DNA from: JBLIAZ01 sp047632015
GTDB lineage: Bacteria; Bacteroidota; Bacteroidia; Flavobacteriales_C; GCA-002722245
Reading direction: 5' to 3'
Assembly (NCBI GenBank): GCA_047632015.1
Contig: JBLIBC010000060.1
Coordinates: forward strand, 1-11,251
DNA: 11,251 nucleotides
Below are positions 1 to 6,842 of this stretch, one piece after another. A program made the position numbers and the translations under genes. The notes beneath the pieces are model-generated. The model ran no database searches. It was not told the DNA's origin and saw only the letters and a list, made by a program, of their open reading frames with translations. Positions within the stretch are counted from its first letter, which is position 1; the number at the start of each line of letters is the position of its first letter.

Positions 1-110
1 TCAGGGTTTATTTTTAAAATAGAAATTTCTACAATTCTGTCTGTTGCAAAGTTAATGCCTGTAGTCTCTAAATCAAAAAAGGCGATTGGCTTTTTTAAGT
101 GAAGTTTCAT
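1..110 (-). CDS. 3'-5' exonuclease, DnaQ/DEDD type (5' part only)
   Basis: Only the first 36 codons are inside the window; the gene runs off the left edge. The reverse strand starts with ATG at 110 and reads MKLHLKKPIAFFDLETTGIN, followed by a segment resembling ATDRIVEISILKINP. The FFDLETTG stretch is the Exo I motif (DxE) of DEDD-family 3'-5' exonucleases, related to the proofreading epsilon subunit of DNA polymerase III; its Asp and Glu (residues 13 and 15) bind catalytic metal. Stand-alone proteins with this N-terminus are common in Bacteroidota, and their exact role (proofreading, DNA repair or RNA trimming) cannot be told from the fragment. It begins 16 bp after the stop of the upstream PD40 protein gene on the same strand, so the two are probably co-transcribed. 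The family assignment is secure; substrate and full domain content are unknown. Confidence 0.85.
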   Translation of the reverse strand, partial: MKLHLKKPIAFFDLETTGINFATDRIVEISILKINP

Positions 111-126
111 TTGTAATGTGGTCTTG

Positions 127-1971
127 TTATTTTCTTTTGCGAAGTGTGTAACTCTTATTTATAAATTCTTTGAACCTTGTTTTGTCGTAGACTATTAAAG
201 ATTTATTAAGGGGGTAATAACCCTCAGCAGAAACGGATAAATCGTATTGCCCAGGTTCAAGTATCATCAAGATACCTCCACGGAAAGTGTTGCTTTTGTA
301 TGTTCCATACTGTTTTTCAGTTGCTGAGTTCGATATTGTAATTTCAGCATAACAGTTTGGATTCGTTTGCTGAATTTTTACGTTCTGGGCTGCTATTAAT
401 TGCGCCATTGAGTCAATTTGTACCGATATCATTGAGTCAGATAAAAAGACAAAATTACTGTCGGCCATGTCTTCATTAAACTCATCGGTTTGTTGCACAA
501 TACCTTCGGTTTCACCTAAAAGAGAATCAGATTGAAGAGAGTCTAGTTGAACCCTTAATAACTGTAAAGAGTCAAGTATTTCGATACTCATATCCCGTCG
601 AGCAGCTAAACTATCAATACTCAAGCGAGTGATCTCATCAGTCTTTAATTTTACATTTAATATGGATAATTGAGGTGTACTGTCCAAAAAAACCAAACGG
701 TATAAATCCGCCATTCCGTAACTGTCATCCCGGTAGTCTGATTTGTAAGCTAAACGTTTGTCTTGTAAAAAATTAATAGCAAAATCATCGTTTGTGCCAT
801 TCACTGGATAACCTAAGTTTCTTGGAGTTGTCCATTTTTTATAATCGTCAGAAAAAGTACTTTTAAAAATATCGAATCCACCCATGTTAAAATGACCCTG
901 TGATGCGAAATTAATACCGGTTTGTTCTTTATTAAATTGAGGGGAAACGTCATCGTAAACGGTGTTTATTTCCGGGCCTAGATTTACTGCTACAGCCCAG
1001 TTACCGTCTGGAAGTTTACGACTAAGCCAAAGATCATATCCTCCAATTCCACCAGGTCGGTCCGAAGAAAAAATGATCATGTTGCCCTCGTTGTTAATCG
1101 TGGCCGATTTTTCATTGGTTGTATTGCTGTTAATGCCTATTAAATTTAATGGTTTTGGCCAAGACCTCGCGCGAGGCTTCATGTACGTCATTTTTAAGTT
1201 GAAAATTTGAAACCCTTCACCATCCGTCGCTATAAACATGTACCTGTTGTCTGCTGATGAACCAGCGTATTCATCCACGTCAATGCTGTTAAATGTAGTG
1301 CCTATACTTCGTGGGTTACTGTATCTTTTTCCTTTTAATTTTGAAATGAAAATATCCGACAAATAGGCGTTTCCTGTAGAATATCCACCCATCACTGTTT
1401 TTCGAGTAGTAGTAAAAATTAATTGTCCTTCGTTTGCTGTAGGTATGGGGTTAAGTTCGTCCCATTTGGAATTAATCTTCTCTCCTAAATTTTCAAATTT
1501 GACCTTTAAGGGAAACTTAATTAGCTCAAGTGCATTTTCACAATTAGTAATTAATTTCTGAACACCCCCTAGCTCATATTCAACAGGTTTGAATTCCTCT
1601 ATGTACTTGTTACATATGTAGATTGATTTTTTAAACTGTTCATTTTTATGGTAAGCATTAGCTAATATCCATAAATCCTGTGGTGTAAATTTTTTACGTT
1701 CCAGTAAGAATTCCCCGAATTTGATAGCTTTTTTTTCTAGTCCTGGGATACCTGCGTAACACTCTGCGATTACTCGGTTTATATGTGCTTTGTCAGGCTT
1801 TTCGTTGTAAATAATTAAGTATTCCTCTAATGCACAATTGAATTGACCAAAAGTCATGTAGTTTTTAGCGATTTTTTTGTTTCCTGTTGGTTTTTCCATG
1901 CACTGTGAAAACCCCTGATGAGATATCATCAAGAAAACACAAGAAACAATAAAATAAATACGCTTAACCAT
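127..1971 (-). CDS. Secreted TPR + PD40 propeller envelope protein (PorE-like, no OmpA domain)
   Basis: The protein has 614 residues. Residues 1-23 form a signal peptide (MVKRIYF then a hydrophobic core, ending GFSQ) followed directly by Cys24; the site does not look like a classical lipobox. Residues about 30-150 are helical with TPR-like spacing. Residues about 160-430 are WD40-like PD40 repeats; the clearest are SSDRPGGIGGYDLW (302-315) and ASQGHFNMGGFDIFKS (356-371). Residues 450-525 form a Ser/Asp-rich linker with recurrent DSL or DSM triplets. Residues about 540-612 resemble a carboxypeptidase-regulatory or PEGA-like beta domain (LEPGQYDLSVSAEGYY). Bacteroidota proteins with TPR, PD40 and regulatory domains usually end in a peptidoglycan-binding OmpA domain, as in PorE of the type IX secretion system. 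Here the protein ends at RKRK with no OmpA domain. A periplasmic or outer-membrane-associated scaffolding role is inferred; substrate and partners are unknown. Confidence 0.75.
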   Translation of the reverse strand: MVKRIYFIVSCVFLMISHQGFSQCMEKPTGNKKIAKNYMTFGQFNCALEEYLIIYNEKPDKAHINRVIAECYAGIPGLEKKAIKFGEFLLERKKFTPQDLWILANAYHKNEQFKKSIYICNKYIEEFKPVEYELGGVQKLITNCENALELIKFPLKVKFENLGEKINSKWDELNPIPTANEGQLIFTTTRKTVMGGYSTGNAYLSDIFISKLKGKRYSNPRSIGTTFNSIDVDEYAGSSADNRYMFIATDGEGFQIFNLKMTYMKPRARSWPKPLNLIGINSNTTNEKSATINNEGNMIIFSSDRPGGIGGYDLWLSRKLPDGNWAVAVNLGPEINTVYDDVSPQFNKEQTGINFASQGHFNMGGFDIFKSTFSDDYKKWTTPRNLGYPVNGTNDDFAINFLQDKRLAYKSDYRDDSYGMADLYRLVFLDSTPQLSILNVKLKTDEITRLSIDSLAARRDMSIEILDSLQLLRVQLDSLQSDSLLGETEGIVQQTDEFNEDMADSNFVFLSDSMISVQIDSMAQLIAAQNVKIQQTNPNCYAEITISNSATEKQYGTYKSNTFRGGILMILEPGQYDLSVSAEGYYPLNKSLIVYDKTRFKEFINKSYTLRKRK

Positions 1972-2055
1972 AAAATAAATTACTCAAAGTTTATTCCAAT
2001 TACTGGAGTGAACACTAAATATAAAATTATTAAGGCATGGAGGCTAATAATTTCT

Positions 2056-2070
2056 TGTTAAAAATTAACA
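2056..2070. promoter_or_regulatory. Perfect dyad TGTTAA-AAA-TTAACA in a divergent intergenic region
   Basis: The 175-bp gap between the divergent PD40 gene (start 1971) and xseA (start 2147) contains a 6-bp perfect inverted repeat with a 3-bp spacer. Its placement between two divergent starts fits a regulator binding site, but short A/T palindromes arise often in AT-rich DNA. I found no convincing pair of Bacteroidota promoter boxes (TTG with TAnnTTTG) on either strand of this gap. Confidence 0.2.
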
Positions 2071-2146
2071 CACTGTTGGTAAATAAAGTGGATTTGTCAA
2101 CATTATTCAAATTGCACTAGTTAATTTTAAGGTGTAAAATTTAATC

Positions 2147-3523
2147 ATGTCCCAAGAAGATTCTTACATCAGTTTGTCGCTGTTGAACCAGCTTATCAAA
2201 GAGGTGGTTCTAGGGAATTTCATGGATGAAGTTTGGTTAGTGGCTGAAATATCAGATGTTAAAACAGCTGCGAGCGGTCATTGTTATATGGAATTGGTTG
2301 AAAAGAAGAACAATAAAATTGTAGCTCGAATCAAAGCGAATATTTGGAGTTTTCAATACCAAAAAATTGCACATGAGTTTTATTCTTCCACAGGGAAATC
2401 CTTAGAAAAGGGAATGAAAATTTTACTGTTTGCAAGCGTCAATTTTCATGAGTTGTACGGGGTGAGCTTGGTGGTGAAAAACATTGATTCAAGTTTTACT
2501 TTAGGTGAATTAGCTAAAAATAAACTGGATATCATAAAACAACTCAAGCAAGAAGGATTGCTAGAGTTAAACAAATCACTTGAATTGGAATTGGTTCCAA
2601 AAAGAATTGCAGTGATTTCGTCCGAAACTGCTGCAGGCTATGAGGATTTTATTAACCAGCTCGGTACAAATGAAAAGTCATATTTGTTTGAAACGACCTT
2701 GTTTGGTGCTTCCATGCAAGGGGAGTTAGTTGAAAATGATGTGCTTCAAGCTTTGGATAATATTGTAAAAGAATTAGCCTCTTTCGATGCAGTAGTTATT
2801 ATTAGAGGAGGAGGCGCTTCATTGGATTTAACTGCATTTGATAATTTAAGGATAGCTCAAAAAGTAGCAAAATTTCCTTTGCCGGTTGTTGTTGGGATAG
2901 GGCACGAGAGAGATTCTACCGTACTTGATTTAGTGGCACATACAAGTTTGAAGACTCCCACAGCCGTGGCTTCTTTTTTGATAAAACAATTTGAAGAATT
3001 TGAGTCTTACAGCTTGGAATTGGGGGAGACCTTGGTTTATTTGGTTAAAGAAAAATTATTCAAAGAGAAACACAAGACAACAGAATATAGGTCAAACTTT
3101 TCTGTTTTATGCAACGCTTACTTAAGTTTAAAAAGAGAGGAGCAAGTGAAGATGAGTTCGTCGATAAAACACGGAAGTAAACTCGTGCTTGAAAGCAGTA
3201 ATCATAATCTTGTTCGTCACAAAAACACTGTGAATAGTTCATTTAAAAATGTGATGGTAAAAGAACAGCAAAAGCTTATAAGTGGAAAGTCTAGATTAGT
3301 TTCTTTATCAGTCAATTTAATCAATAAAAACAAAGTGTTACTGAGTAACCAAAGCAGGACAATTAAGATTCTTGATCCCATTAATGTACTTAATCGAGGC
3401 TATGCAATGGTGATTAAAATGAACAAAGAAAAAGAATACGTTAAAAGTAAAAGTCAATTGGGGGAAGGCGATACTCTTTCAGTGGTGCTTAAAGATGGAA
3501 GTGTACAGGTAACAGTAAAATAA
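2147..3523 (+). CDS. xseA: Exodeoxyribonuclease VII large subunit
   Basis: Exonuclease VII degrades single-stranded DNA from both ends without ATP, giving short oligonucleotides, and acts in DNA repair and clean-up. This 458-residue protein matches the family length (E. coli XseA is 456). Residues 1-115 are the N-terminal OB-fold DNA-binding domain, containing a SGHCYMEL-type stretch at 43-50. The catalytic domain shows the family blocks PKRIAVISSETAAGYEDF (151-168), IIRGGGASLDLTAFDN (218-233) and GIGHERDSTVLDLVAHTS (250-267), followed by KTPTAVA. A long basic, helical segment (about 280-400) corresponds to the coiled coil that binds XseB. The conserved C-terminal block DPINVLNRGYAMV follows. 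The start ATG has an A/T-rich leader and no Shine-Dalgarno sequence, normal for Bacteroidota. It is the first gene of an operon with xseB 7 bp downstream. Confidence 0.96.
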   Translation: MSQEDSYISLSLLNQLIKEVVLGNFMDEVWLVAEISDVKTAASGHCYMELVEKKNNKIVARIKANIWSFQYQKIAHEFYSSTGKSLEKGMKILLFASVNFHELYGVSLVVKNIDSSFTLGELAKNKLDIIKQLKQEGLLELNKSLELELVPKRIAVISSETAAGYEDFINQLGTNEKSYLFETTLFGASMQGELVENDVLQALDNIVKELASFDAVVIIRGGGASLDLTAFDNLRIAQKVAKFPLPVVVGIGHERDSTVLDLVAHTSLKTPTAVASFLIKQFEEFESYSLELGETLVYLVKEKLFKEKHKTTEYRSNFSVLCNAYLSLKREEQVKMSSSIKHGSKLVLESSNHNLVRHKNTVNSSFKNVMVKEQQKLISGKSRLVSLSVNLINKNKVLLSNQSRTIKILDPINVLNRGYAMVIKMNKEKEYVKSKSQLGEGDTLSVVLKDGSVQVTVK

Positions 3524-3530
3524 AAGAAAC

Positions 3531-3728
3531 ATGACAAAAATCAAGAGTTATAAATCGGCAATAGAAGAGTTAGAGCTTATCTTACACAGTATTGAAAATG
3601 AATCCGTTGATGTGGATGAGTTAAGTGAAAAAGTGAAAAGAGCATCAGTACTTTTGAAACTCTGTTCGGACAAATTGAAATTGACAGAAAAGGAAGTAGA
3701 AAAAATCCTTCAAGGAATAGGTGAGTAA
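3531..3728 (+). CDS. xseB: Exodeoxyribonuclease VII small subunit
   Basis: The 65-residue acidic, helical protein is the small subunit that binds the coiled coil of XseA. E. coli XseB is about 80 residues, so this is a compact version. The family signature is visible as YKSAIEELELILHSIENE (residues 7-24), followed by VDVDELSEKVKRASVLLKLC, which matches the usual pattern of an L-x-x-I-V-x-x-L-E-type first helix and a long second helix. Its ATG lies 7 bp after the xseA stop, and the adjacency itself is strong support because the two subunits are usually encoded together. Its 3' end overlaps the GTG that opens the pdxH frame by 8 bp, unless pdxH starts at the internal ATG. Confidence 0.93.
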   Translation: MTKIKSYKSAIEELELILHSIENESVDVDELSEKVKRASVLLKLCSDKLKLTEKEVEKILQGIGE

Positions 3729-4386
3729 TGATAATAATTTGAGCACTATGGATAATAACAAGTTTAAACAGAGAACAGACTATACCTTAAATCATCCTTT
3801 GAATGAAGGTCTCATGTCTGAGGATCCTTTTAAGGAGTTTTATGAATGGTATGATGTTGCAGATGAACGAGTGGAGAAAGATGTTAATGCCATGGTTTTA
3901 TCAACTTACGATGGTGAATTCCCAAGGGCAAGGGTTGTTTTGTTAAAAGAGTTAGACGAAAGAGGCTTCGTATATTTCACTAATTATTTAAGTGATAAAG
4001 TAGCTGAAACAGACGCACATCCAAAAGCAAGTATAACTTTTTATTGGAAAGAGCTAGAACGGCAAGTTCGGATTGAAGGAGTGATGGAAAAAATCAGTTC
4101 TGAGGAATCTGAGGAGTATTTTCAAACTCGTCCATTAGGGAGTAGGATAGGGGCTTGGGTTTCGCCTCAAAGCAGGGAGATTCCAAATAGGCAATGGCTT
4201 GAAAATAAAGTTGTTGAATGTGAATCTAAATTTAAGGAAGACGTAAAGCGCCCTGTTTTTTGGGGAGGCTTGCGATTAGTTCCGTCTTATTTTGAATTTT
4301 GGCAAGGACAAAGTTCTCGCTTGCATGATAGAATCGTGTATAAGAACAAGAAAGGAGTGTGGGTAAAAAGTAGAGTAGCGCCTTAG
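3721..4386 (+). CDS. pdxH: Pyridoxamine 5'-phosphate oxidase
   Basis: PdxH is an FMN enzyme that oxidises pyridoxamine or pyridoxine 5'-phosphate to pyridoxal 5'-phosphate (PLP), the last step of PLP synthesis and salvage in the cytoplasm. At 221 residues it matches E. coli PdxH (218). Family blocks are RARVVLLK (69-76), YFTNYLSDKV (85-94), LERQVRIEG (112-120), EYFQTRPLGSRIGAWVSPQS (132-151) and, near the C-terminus, FWQGQSSRLHDR (193-204), which carries the substrate-binding Arg and His. It ends RVAP, close to the E. coli ending RLAP. Two starts are possible. GTG at 3721 overlaps xseB by 8 bp; ATG at 3748 gives 212 residues and leaves a 19-bp gap. The conserved region begins after residue 20, so both are compatible, and the ATG may be preferable. 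It is the third gene of the xseA-xseB operon. Confidence 0.95.
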   Translation: MSNDNNLSTMDNNKFKQRTDYTLNHPLNEGLMSEDPFKEFYEWYDVADERVEKDVNAMVLSTYDGEFPRARVVLLKELDERGFVYFTNYLSDKVAETDAHPKASITFYWKELERQVRIEGVMEKISSEESEEYFQTRPLGSRIGAWVSPQSREIPNRQWLENKVVECESKFKEDVKRPVFWGGLRLVPSYFEFWQGQSSRLHDRIVYKNKKGVWVKSRVAP

Positions 4387-4435
4387 CTCCCGGAAGCCCC
4401 CTCTAACTCACCCGAAGGGTGAGGACTGGGTGATG
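4387..4435. repeat. GC-rich palindromic intergenic element
   Basis: This 49-bp stretch immediately after pdxH is about 63% G+C (31 of 49), in sharp contrast to the AT-rich surroundings. It contains CCCCCTCTAACTCACCC, then GAA, then GGGTGAGGACTGGGTGATG. From memory, similar CCCTCTAACTC..GAA..GAGG elements are dispersed between genes in many Bacteroidota genomes; that family link is recollection and was not checked. Only one copy is in the window, so repetitiveness cannot be shown here. Confidence 0.45.
4407..4423. terminator. Hairpin between convergent genes, possible terminator
   Basis: CTCACCC (4407-4413) and GGGTGAG (4417-4423) form a perfect 7-bp stem with a GAA loop, 20 bp after the pdxH stop and 80 bp past the stop of the convergent lipoprotein gene. 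A stable stem at a convergent junction fits transcription termination. No T-tract follows immediately on either strand; the nearest is ATTTTTAAATT about 15 bp on. It is therefore not a classical intrinsic terminator. Confidence 0.35.
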
Positions 4436-4503
4436 TGAATTTTTAAATTACAAATTGAAATATTAGGAGGGATTGCTGAAACTTGCAAATCGTTACTAAT
4501 AAA

Positions 4504-6243
4504 TTATATCTTCAATTTAAAGCTCCCTAATGAAACATTTGGTTTTGCTCGGAAGAATTCAGTTCCTGTAAACCTTTTGTGAGCGACAATAGGCATTTTA
4601 CCACTCCAAAGAAAGATATAGGGTTGTTCATCGTAAATCAATTTTTGAAGTTTTCGGTAAGCAAGTAAATGCTTTTCGGGATCCAAACTGGTGTTTGATT
4701 TGATGATTAAGGAATCAGAGTAACTGTTCCCAAATCCACAAAAGTTTGATCCTTTATTAGACCAGCTTTCTGTACCCCATAATTGCGTAGGGTCTGAATA
4801 TTTAGAATCTGATAACCAACCTCCAAGCATAGCATCAAACTCATGGTTAGATGCTTTTTGGTACAAAGAATTAAAATCAAGTGGATTCGCTATAAGTTCA
4901 ACGCCAGCTTTTTTCATGGATTCTTTTATCATGAATACTATTTCCTTAGTACCTGCACTCGAAATGTAATTCAGTTTAAAAGATAAGTTTTCTTTACGTC
5001 CACTTAGTATTTTGTCTACTATTTGGTCGTTGTCAGAGTCCTCCCATCCTGCATCCTTTAATAGTTCTTTGGCTTTCTCGATGTCTAGCGCGATGAATTT
5101 TAATGTTGAATCACAAGACGATTTCAGGGGAGAGACAATACTTGCTTGACGTTCCGCTTTGCCATAAGTAATCAAATCAATGATTTCTTGAACAGGGACA
5201 AGATGAGCCATAGCTCTTCGCACTCTTTTGTCCGTGAAAAATGGAGTTTGTTTGTCTAAGTTTGGACGCATGTTAAGCCCCATATAACTGTATGAATATC
5301 CAGATATAAAATCACTGTTATAATTCTCGTTAAAATAATCTAGCTTTTGAAGTTTCATTAATTTTGAAGTTCCACCTGCACTGTGGGTAAAATCAATTTC
5401 CTGATTTTTAATGGCAAGATAAACAGCCGCATTGTCCTTGATTACTTTAAAAATAATTTTTTCTGGAAAATTGTCATATTGATGTCCTTCAAAATTATCA
5501 CCCCACCAATCTTTTTTTCTAATTAATGAAATGAAGTTGTCCTTTTTAAAACTTTCAACTTGATATGGTCCAAGCCCCACCAATCGTTCCGGCAAGTATG
5601 AGTTGTCAGAGTTATTGAATTCATTGAACCATTCGTCCATTGCAATGCTAGATTTAAATTCAGAGGCATGTATATTTTTAAAAAATAATTGGTCTAACAA
5701 GCCGTCCTTATCCCAATGCATTTTTTGCTGCATGTATAAGTTCTCTAAAAAAATTTGTGAGTTCAACACATGCTTGGTTTTAGCCTTCAAATAAAAGCTG
5801 TGTTTTTCATTTGGAACAGGAAATATTGAATCAATTACGGAAGAAAGAATTGGTCTAATGTCTGGATTGTTTGATAACGGACACAGTGATATTTTTGCTG
5901 TAAATATAACGTCGTCTACCGTAAATGGAGTTTTGTCACTCCAATAAATATCTTCTTTTAGTTGGTACTTATATAGTAATCCGGTGCTATCAACAGCTGG
6001 TAAATTTACTATTAACTGAGGCTCTATTTTTTCTGTAATTAAGTTAGTGGATATGAGTCGATTTTGTGTGTACGCAAAAATAAAAGAGTGCGTAGATGAG
6101 TTTCCGTTTACAGGATGTAATCCAGCGGGTGTACTAGAAATTCGAACAACGACAACGTTGTTTTTTAAATCCCTTTTTTTGACACATGAAAAAATTGAGA
6201 TCGTAATAAGAGCTAATGATAAAATGGTACCGATATGCCTCAT
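4504..6243 (-). CDS. Oligopeptide-type ABC substrate-binding lipoprotein (SBP_bac_5)
   Basis: The 579-residue protein is a family 5 extracellular solute-binding protein, the DppA/OppA type that captures peptides or similar solutes. The N-terminus MRHIGTILSLALITISIFSC ends in Cys20, a probable lipidation site, although Phe at -2 is unusual for a lipobox. Family blocks include IYWSDKTPFTVDDVIFT (99-115), LVGLGPYQVESF (221-232), TDKRVRRAMAHLVPVQEII (337-355) and AKELLKDAGWEDSDND (391-406). The last contains a DxDxDxxxD pattern (402-410) that resembles a calcium loop. No permease or ATPase gene is nearby, so it either works with a transporter encoded elsewhere or serves in signalling. Its ATG overlaps the stop of the upstream barrel gene by one base (TAATG), which suggests translational coupling. 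The family is secure; the ligand is unknown. Confidence 0.9.
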   Translation of the reverse strand: MRHIGTILSLALITISIFSCVKKRDLKNNVVVVRISSTPAGLHPVNGNSSTHSFIFAYTQNRLISTNLITEKIEPQLIVNLPAVDSTGLLYKYQLKEDIYWSDKTPFTVDDVIFTAKISLCPLSNNPDIRPILSSVIDSIFPVPNEKHSFYLKAKTKHVLNSQIFLENLYMQQKMHWDKDGLLDQLFFKNIHASEFKSSIAMDEWFNEFNNSDNSYLPERLVGLGPYQVESFKKDNFISLIRKKDWWGDNFEGHQYDNFPEKIIFKVIKDNAAVYLAIKNQEIDFTHSAGGTSKLMKLQKLDYFNENYNSDFISGYSYSYMGLNMRPNLDKQTPFFTDKRVRRAMAHLVPVQEIIDLITYGKAERQASIVSPLKSSCDSTLKFIALDIEKAKELLKDAGWEDSDNDQIVDKILSGRKENLSFKLNYISSAGTKEIVFMIKESMKKAGVELIANPLDFNSLYQKASNHEFDAMLGGWLSDSKYSDPTQLWGTESWSNKGSNFCGFGNSYSDSLIIKSNTSLDPEKHLLAYRKLQKLIYDEQPYIFLWSGKMPIVAHKRFTGTEFFRAKPNVSLGSFKLKI

Positions 6244-6818
6244 TAATTAGAAATCGTTTTTAATTTCCCTCCTCTTTTTAAAAAATCGAAGTAAGCATTT
6301 TTTACTGTTTTGTTTTCAAAGAAATTGAATTTGAATCCGATGCTTGCTTGATGCGACCATATTTCAGGGTACCATTTATAGTCAGTAAAAAACTGAATTC
6401 TTTTCAGTTTGTAGTTCATGCCACCACCAAATAACAAGCTATTGTCTTGCTTAAAACTACTTGGTGGATTTAAAAATAAAGTGGTAAAATTTCTTTTCCA
6501 ATAACCAAAGTTAAGTCCTGCAGACGCATAAATAGAGAACTTTTTAATACTGAAAGCGGTTAATTCTACGTTGAATTCGTACCTGAATTCTTCGTAATCG
6601 TACCCGAAAGATGAAGGGAAGTAGGTCGCTTGAGAAACAAAGTGCAGCCCTTTTTGCATGGGTATTCCTGCCCTTAAATTAATACCTGTGGCATCGTCTG
6701 CAATTGAATAAGAAGGTCCACTGCCAATATAAAACCATTCTCTAGGAATGGTATTTTCGGCTGAATAAGCTTGAATACTGCTTACTAATAACATAAATAT
6801 TAATCCTACTTTTCTCAC
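6243..6818 (-). CDS. Small outer-membrane beta-barrel protein
   Basis: No specific family was recognised. The 191-residue product has a signal peptide (MRKVGLIFMLLVSSIQAYSA, likely cleaved after Ala20). It continues with alternating polar and aromatic strands such as WFYIGSGPSYSIA, INLRAGIPMQKGLHFVSQAT, FSIYASAGLNFGYWKRNF, LLFGGGMNYKLKRIQFFTDY and HQASIGFKFNFF, a pattern typical of an 8-stranded outer-membrane barrel. Barrels generally end in an aromatic residue. Here FKFNFF ends at 167 and a 24-residue basic tail (ending GGKLKTISN) follows, which is unusual. The start is GTG at 6818; an internal ATG at 6794 would shorten the signal peptide and remove its Arg-Lys, so GTG is preferred. It lies 24 bp after the aminotransferase stop and overlaps the lipoprotein start by one base. 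Confidence 0.72.
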   Translation of the reverse strand: MRKVGLIFMLLVSSIQAYSAENTIPREWFYIGSGPSYSIADDATGINLRAGIPMQKGLHFVSQATYFPSSFGYDYEEFRYEFNVELTAFSIKKFSIYASAGLNFGYWKRNFTTLFLNPPSSFKQDNSLLFGGGMNYKLKRIQFFTDYKWYPEIWSHQASIGFKFNFFENKTVKNAYFDFLKRGGKLKTISN

Positions 6819-6842
6819 TTAACGAAGTTAATTTAAATCAAT

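Noticed and set aside
962..1210. Plus-strand open frame inside the PD40 gene
   Set aside because: It lies antisense to a well-supported gene, and its translation has no recognisable domain or protein-like pattern.
3060..3242. Minus-strand open frame in xseA
   Set aside because: It sits within the coiled-coil-coding part of xseA, and its translation is Cys/Ser-rich without known motifs.
3721..4386. Functional operon of PLP synthesis with the aminotransferase
   Set aside because: pdxH and the aminotransferase are on opposite strands, separated by two other genes. The cofactor link is real biochemistry but gives no evidence of shared control.
5603..6250. Plus-strand open frames opposite the substrate-binding lipoprotein
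   Set aside because: Both lie entirely or almost entirely antisense to a clear family member and give no recognisable product.
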